Of a stretch of 64,000 nt of DNA, positions 58,895 through 64,000 are shown piece by piece. Under the pieces are notes generated by a model that did no database searches, was not told the origin of the DNA, and saw nothing but the letters and a program-made list of their open reading frames with translations. How positions within the stretch are numbered: position 1 is the stretch's first letter; every line of letters starts with the position of its first letter. Origin of the DNA: Dreissena polymorpha (Eukaryota > Mollusca > Bivalvia > Myida > Dreissenidae); contig NC_068365.1 in the NCBI RefSeq assembly GCF_020536995.1, positions 34,656,567-34,720,566 of the forward strand. The letters run 5' to 3'. The position numbers and the translations under genes were made by a program.

Positions 58895-61800
58895 ATGATG
58901 GTATTTGCTGGCTGTCAGGTAGTGTTGGATCTCAGCACTAACATCAAGTTCAAGGCCAAATCACAGCTGAGGAAAGACATTACATCTCATGGAGGTGTGG
59001 TCTCTTTCATAGTGACCAAAAAGGTATGCATTTAAGCCTCATTTAGAGAAAACTGAGCATGGGAATTTAGTGTTGTCCCAGATTGGCCTGTGCAGACTGC
59101 ACAGGCTAATCAGGGAAAAAACTGTCCACATGGACTGGATTTATTTGTTTGAAAGAGATGTCCTTTAACCCTTTCCCCCATAGGAAGCAAAGTTAAAGTG
59201 GCAACCAGCATAAAACCAGAACAGCCTGCGAGTAACTCATAGTCTGTTCAGGTTTTAATGCTGTTTGCTGCTTATCAGTAACTATGTAAAAGCCAACTTC
59301 ATTTTTATACGCCCGTATAAAATACGGGACGTATTATGTGAAACCCCTTGGCGGGCGGGCGGGCGGCGGGCGGAAGGCATCACTTTGTCCGGACTCTAAT
59401 TCAAATTGTATTCATCCGATCTTCACCAAACTTGGTCAGCAGTTGCATCTAGTTGATATCTAGGCCAAGTTCGAATATGGGTCATGCCGGGTCAAAAACT
59501 AGGTCATAGGGTCAATAAGTGCATTTTCAAAGGGGCCACTTTGTCCGGACTCTATTTCAAATTGTATTCATCCGATCTTCACCAAACTTGGTCAGCAGTT
59601 GCATCTAGTTGATATATAGGCCAAGTTCGAATATGGGTCATGCCGGGTCAAAAACTAGGTCATAGGGTCAATTAGTGCATTTTCAACGGCGCCACTTTGT
59701 CCGGACTCTAATTCAAATTGTATTCATCCGATCTTCACCAAACTTGGTCAGTAGTTGCATCTAGTTGATATCTAGGTCAAGTCCGAATATGGGTCATGCT
59801 GGGTCAAAAACTAGGTCAAAGGGTCAATTAGTGCATTTTACTTTGTCCGGACTCTAATTCAAATTGTATAAATCTTATCTTCACCAAACTTGGTCAGTAG
59901 TTGCATCTAGTTGATATCTAGGCCAAGTTCGAATATGGGTCATGCCAGGTAAAAAACTAGGTCATAGGGTCAATTAGTCCATTTTCAACAGCGCCACTTT
60001 GTCCGGACTCTTATTCAAATTGTATTCATCCGATCTTTACCAAACTTGGTCAGTAGTTGCATCTAGTTTTAATCCTACATCAAAGACTTTTTTCCTAATT
60101 TGTTATATATTTTGTTTGTTAGACAGATAATAGTACAAAATGGCAGCATTTAATAAGCTGAATGCTTTTTATAGGCTCGTTTTTACAAACGGGACGTATT
60201 ATAGTTTCACCCGCGGCTGGCGGGCGGGCGGCGTCCACAGCAGTTTCTGCTCTCTAATTCAAATAGTTTTCATCCGATCTTCACCAAACTTGGTCAGAAG
60301 TTGTGTCAAGACAATATTTAGGTCAAGTTTGAATATGGGTCATGCAGGGTCAAAACTAGGTCACGAGGTCACTTAGTGCATTTTAAGCATTTAGCATGGT
60401 GTCTGCTCTCTAATTGAAGTAGTTTCATCCGATCTTCACCTAATTTGGTCAGAAGTTGTGTCTAGATGATATGTAGGTCAAGTTTGAATATGGGTCATGC
60501 CGGGTCAAAAACGAGGTCACGAGGTTACTTAGTGCATTTCAAGCATTTAGCATGGTGTCTGCTCTCTAATTGAAGTAGTTTTCATTTGATCTTCACCTAA
60601 TTTGGTCAGAAGGTGTGTCTAGATGATATGTAGGTCAAGTTCAAATATGGGTCATGCATGGTCGAAAACGAGGTCATGAGGTCACTTAGTGCATTTCAAG
60701 CATTTAGCATGGTGTCCGCTCTCTAATTGAAGTAGTTTTCATCTGATCTTCACCAAATTTAGTCAGATGTTACGTCTAAATGATATCTAGGTCAAGTTCA
60801 AATTTGGGTCATGCCGGGTCAATAACTAGGTCTCAAGGTCACGTAGTGCATTTCAAGCATTGAGCATGGTGTCCAAAACCTTCGAACGGGCGTATCTTGT
60901 GACAGTTTGGCACTCTTGTTAAGAATGTTAAATTTCCTTAATCACAACTGGCCTTTAAGTCATATAAATGTTCTCCTATGCTTGTAACAGATCAATAAGA
61001 ATATTGTTTTTATAAAAAATATTTAATCAATGGACTCCTGAGTTTTTTTTAAAGAAAACACACAGCGCATATACATTTCTACTCTATAAGAGCACTCACA
61101 TTGTCTGTGATGATGCCAAGAAGGCAGTGGACTCATACAAGTGTCAGATGGGTGTGAAGTATGGAGTACCCGTGGTGTCTACAGACTGGGTGGTCGCCTG
61201 TGTTGAGTCTGGCAAACTGCAGAACACAGACAACTTTATTCTGCTTGGACAGTCCAAGTCAGATGAACTTAAAGAAGGGAAAATATCAGGTAGTGAAGCA
61301 CTTGTTTTTCTTTTATACATTATGATAAAATATGACATTTCTGCAGTAAAAGAACAGCCGTGAAAAGAACAAATTGTTATTTTCATCGGTGAAAAGATTT
61401 TTTTTTCGGAACACCTTTTTTTATTTTTAGATTATCATAAATAATTATATATATATATTCTATGATCACAAGTGAATTAAAATCGACATTCCACCGATTC
61501 CAACACATTTTATTTTAATTTTATGCTTATTCACCGTTTATTTACATTGTAAAAGAGTTTAACTGGAAAATTTTGCTGGTATAATGACGTCATTTTATGT
61601 TTTGAAATGTACTGAGGCACGCCAAGGGAGAAACTCAAAGAAAGGGTAACTTTTCAGCAAAAGGGAAACAGCTGTTAATTATTTTCTTAAAAAAGGGGCA
61701 TAAAAGAAACAGAAAATTTGTTCATGTCAGTGTAAGATTGTTTGTTATTTCACGAGTGATCATAGAAAAATATATTTTCTATGATCACTCGTGAAATAAC

Positions 61801-63588
61801 AAACGATCTTACACTGACATGAACAAATATCCTCTATTTCTATGCTGTTAAATTTGTGCATGATGTCATTAGTCATAATTTGTGGACCATTTGGGCATTC
61901 TTAAAAAATTGTTGGTTTGGGAAACAAACCCATTGCAGGTCATGTTGGTACATGTAGATAGTTAGGTTGTTGTTTTTTAAATTTATTTTTACATGTAGAT
62001 CTAAAGGTATTATAAATATGATAATGACAGCTACAGATCTGTGCATAATGTGATCTCATTTATATAACAATTATCCTTATTATATTATGTATGAAACAAT
62101 GAAAATGTGGAGAAAAAGGAACAATTGAAGTTTTTTTCGATAACGAACATTGATATTATTATGTTTGATCACTAAACACAATAATGCCTTTCTAATGACT
62201 TCTTATTTCTTTCCTCACCTCCCAAACAATTGGAGTTGGGGCAATTTGGTTGGGTGGGTCCATTTATACCAAACAAGCAATTTTTTAAGGATTGCCTTGG
62301 TGTAAAGATTTCTTTTATGATGGTTATTAAAACATAACTGTATGTTTATATAAATACTTGTCGTTATTTCATTTTAATTTATGTTTAAATAACATCTTAC
62401 AATGATTGCTATTTTAAACTCTCCAAATTTTTCCAGTTTTGTTTAAATTTTTGATGCCTAGCAATGATTTGACGATTTCTATTTTACAAATTTCTTTCTT
62501 ATGGTATTATTTCCATAAAGATTTATTAAAAAGTTCCCTTTTAAACATTTCTTAATATCATGATTATCATGATTATTTGTATTAAATAATAAAGTAAGCT
62601 GACTGTGATTCTATGCAGCCATTGATTGTATAATTATCAAATTAATAAAACAAACTCTTGAAAGAAGCATCAGCTTGTAAATTTATTCATAACTACCATA
62701 GAACAGGTCATGACCTTCTTTACATGCATATCATTGAAAAATGTATTTGTTCACTTTCTATTTATCTCTTTCTTTTACAGCAACAAGATTTCAGCAAAAA
62801 GACAAGAAAAAAGAGAGCAAGCAATTCGTGAATGTGGCGGCGATTAAAGTCTGGAAAGCCAAGGACAAAAATATGCCAAGCTTTGGTGACAGTTTTCAGA
62901 TTGCCAAATTTGCCATGTTTGAAGGAAAAAATCTGAACAAGGTAATTAAAGTTGTTTTAAGTAGCATTTTACAAAACAGTTGGCGTAAAGTTTACTTCCA
63001 TCACTAGTAATTTATAATGATTGGAATGAACATAAAACAATAAATTGATTTATAAACGTAATGTTTTAATTTAAAATCTGAATGCTGTCAGAATTTATAG
63101 AATCTTTTTCTTTTTATTTATTTTTCACCTAACTATTTTTTATTTATTCCAGAAAAACAACAAAGTTCAAATCATGGAAAAGACCTTCTCTGTTCTGGAA
63201 GTACATGTGGATGATTCACTCAGGGGCAGCAACTCAGATTCTGAATACAAATACAGAGTTACCTCCCATTTTGGGGACCTTCAGGAGGTGGAGGTAAATT
63301 TGCATCAGGAATATTTGTAGATCACAATATACTGAAAGATTTCCTTAACAAATGCAATGAAAAAGCAATAACTTTTACAAAAAATCAAAATTTTGCACGT
63401 AGAGACCCTCATATCCGTACCTTTGCTTAAAGAGCTTTCCAATCAAAATTGATTTAAACAATAAAAAAAGTCATGTTTTTATGTAAGAAAAAAATTCCAC
63501 CTGAATCAACAGTCACTGTTTTACAGCCATCTTTTTACCTGCTTCTCTCCATTTTATTAGGGTTTCCCGCCAGCTGTCAAAGTCACAG
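58895..63588 (+). CDS. PARP4: PARP4-like (vault PARP) N-terminal exons, gene continues beyond the window
   Basis: Exons 58895-59023, 61091-61289, 62781-62941 and 63153-63293 join in phase (630 nt, 210 residues). A possible 28-nt exon follows at 63561-63588. Residues 1-~100 form a BRCT domain (MMVFAGCQVVLDLS...ITSHGGVVSFIVTKK; STHIVCDDAK...YGVPVVSTDWVVACVES). A region with MPSFGDSFQIAKFAMFEGK and VQIMEKTFSVLEVHVDDSLR follows. From memory this agrees with PARP4, whose BRCT domain is followed by a short helical/WGR-like segment before the ADP-ribosyltransferase, VIT and vWA parts; those would lie past 64000. PARP4 is a mono-ADP-ribosyltransferase of the vault particle. An acceptor at 58874-58875 just before the ATG implies a 5' UTR intron, as in the neighbouring BRCT gene. 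Confidence 0.68.
59065..59170. repeat. Truncated hairpin MITE, GTCGTCCC family
   Basis: 'GTTGTCCCAGATTGGCCTGT' and 'GCAGACTGCACAGGCTAATC' followed by 'GTCCACATGGACTGGATTT' match the first half of the copy at 15370. A further repeat phrase ('AACCAGAACAGCCTGCGAGT', 'CTGTTCAGGTTTTAATGCTG') follows at 59190-59290. Confidence 0.75.
59308..60920 (+). repeat. Two head-to-tail dispersed repeats with ~160-bp internal units
   Basis: Both start with 'ACGGGACGTATTATxTG' and a (GGGC)n run (59345 and 60215). They then repeat units of 'CTCTAATTCAAATTGTATTC', 'ATCCGATCTTCACCAAACTT', 'GGTCAGxAGTTG' and 'CGGGTCAAAAACTAGGTCA'. The first has about five units and the second about four. The right end 'GGGCGTATCTTGTGACAGTTTGGCACTCTTG' marks the outer border. 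Non-coding; lies in intron 1 of the PARP4-like gene. Confidence 0.85.
61380..61850. repeat. MITE-like element containing a ~110-bp near-perfect palindrome
   Basis: 61400-61720 resembles the element at 4477-5085 ('TTTACATTGTAAAAG', 'ATAATGACGTCATTTTATG'). 61717-61829 is a palindrome: 'TTGTTCATGTCAGTGTAAGA', 'TATTTCACGAGTGATCATAG', centre AAAAATATATTTT, then the exact inverse with one mismatch. The right end 'ATATCCTCTATTTCTATG' is the family terminus. Confidence 0.8.
61851..62780. other. Intron sequence of the PARP4-like gene
   Basis: AT-rich, with no repeat family recognised by eye. It ends in a good polypyrimidine tract and acceptor (TTTCTTTTACAG) before the exon at 62781. Confidence 0.5.
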
Positions 63589-64000
63589 GTAGTCTCCAAC
63601 CTTAAAGCAAAACACGTAATTTGTAGTACATAACAATATTTTTCCTACAACATGCACACAGAAATATTAAAAAATTAAGTTACGGCAAGTGCTCATACAG
63701 AGAATCATGTCTCCAAATAAATGATGATTATGTTTTTAAAGGGTATAGCACTGAAAACCAACAATATTTAGTATACTCTAACCTGTAGGAAACTAAACAA
63801 AACAACAGTTTTCTAATGATTTCCAATTGTACAGAGCAGAATTTAAGTCGCTGAATATTACATCTCTAATTGATATCCTAGTAGGGTATTTTGGTCAACC
63901 TTTTTATTAAGCATTTAGTATTCAGCATGGGTAAACAGTATGCTCACTAGGGTAATATTGGAATCAATCTGTTTGCAAGTTGGTAAGTTTTTTTGGTTTG
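63589..64000. other. Intron or flank at the right edge
   Basis: No further exon of the PARP4-like gene is visible up to the end of the window. Confidence 0.4.

Overview
The window reads as nuclear DNA of a bivalve mollusc. It is AT-rich, its genes have short exons (27 to 1360 nt) with GT-AG introns, and it is crowded with non-autonomous repeats of the kinds that fill bivalve genomes (tRNA-derived SINEs, hairpin MITEs, repeats carrying 'GGTCAAGGTCA'-like or 'CGGGTCAAAAACTAGGTCA'-like units). A freshwater bivalve such as Dreissena is my guess, but nothing in the sequence proves the species. There is one 100-base assembly gap (7733-7832).

Layout. (1) 0.9-6.7 kb, minus strand: six exons of a decayed member of a large uncharacterised animal gene family (motifs DRDCCG, LDxWH..MRR, TTDxHQL, GExxGxxYLYxQTG). 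(2) 9.6-34.8 kb, plus strand: two paralogous secreted proteins, each a signal peptide, a Pro/Ala-rich repeat region and two Kazal-like domains. The promoter plus first exon is duplicated again in front of the first paralogue, so three near-identical first exons exist. A LINE fragment, MITEs and a long-inverted-repeat element sit in the introns. (3) 19.7-24.6 kb: between the two paralogues lies a decayed SWIM zinc finger + YqaJ-type nuclease gene (plus strand). A decayed pogo/Tigger-like transposase gene with a PHD-like zinc finger lies antisense in one of its introns. (4) 35.6-36.7 kb, minus strand: a seven-transmembrane receptor-like gene with one reading-frame break beside homopolymer runs. 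(5) 37-48.7 kb: a repeat-only block. Two copies of a long-inverted-repeat element flank a LINE 3' end with a (TTC)n tail and a 3.65-kb foldback element. The foldback element is built of a ~75-bp satellite, an 11-bp satellite and perfect inverted termini. (6) 48.9-64 kb, plus strand: two tandem genes that begin with the same BRCT domain. The downstream one looks like PARP4 (vault PARP) and runs off the window. The upstream one keeps only the BRCT part and continues into SH3-ligand-like proline motifs and about forty copies of an 8-residue Ser-Pro-Arg repeat.

No CRISPR array, operon, bacterial gene or rRNA is present. I saw no LTR retrotransposon, retrovirus-like element, Polinton or toxin gene.

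The strongest candidates for something not yet described are the BRCT + RSVSPSTP-repeat protein, the three-level palindromic satellite foldback element, and the duplicated promoter/first-exon cassettes of the Kazal genes.
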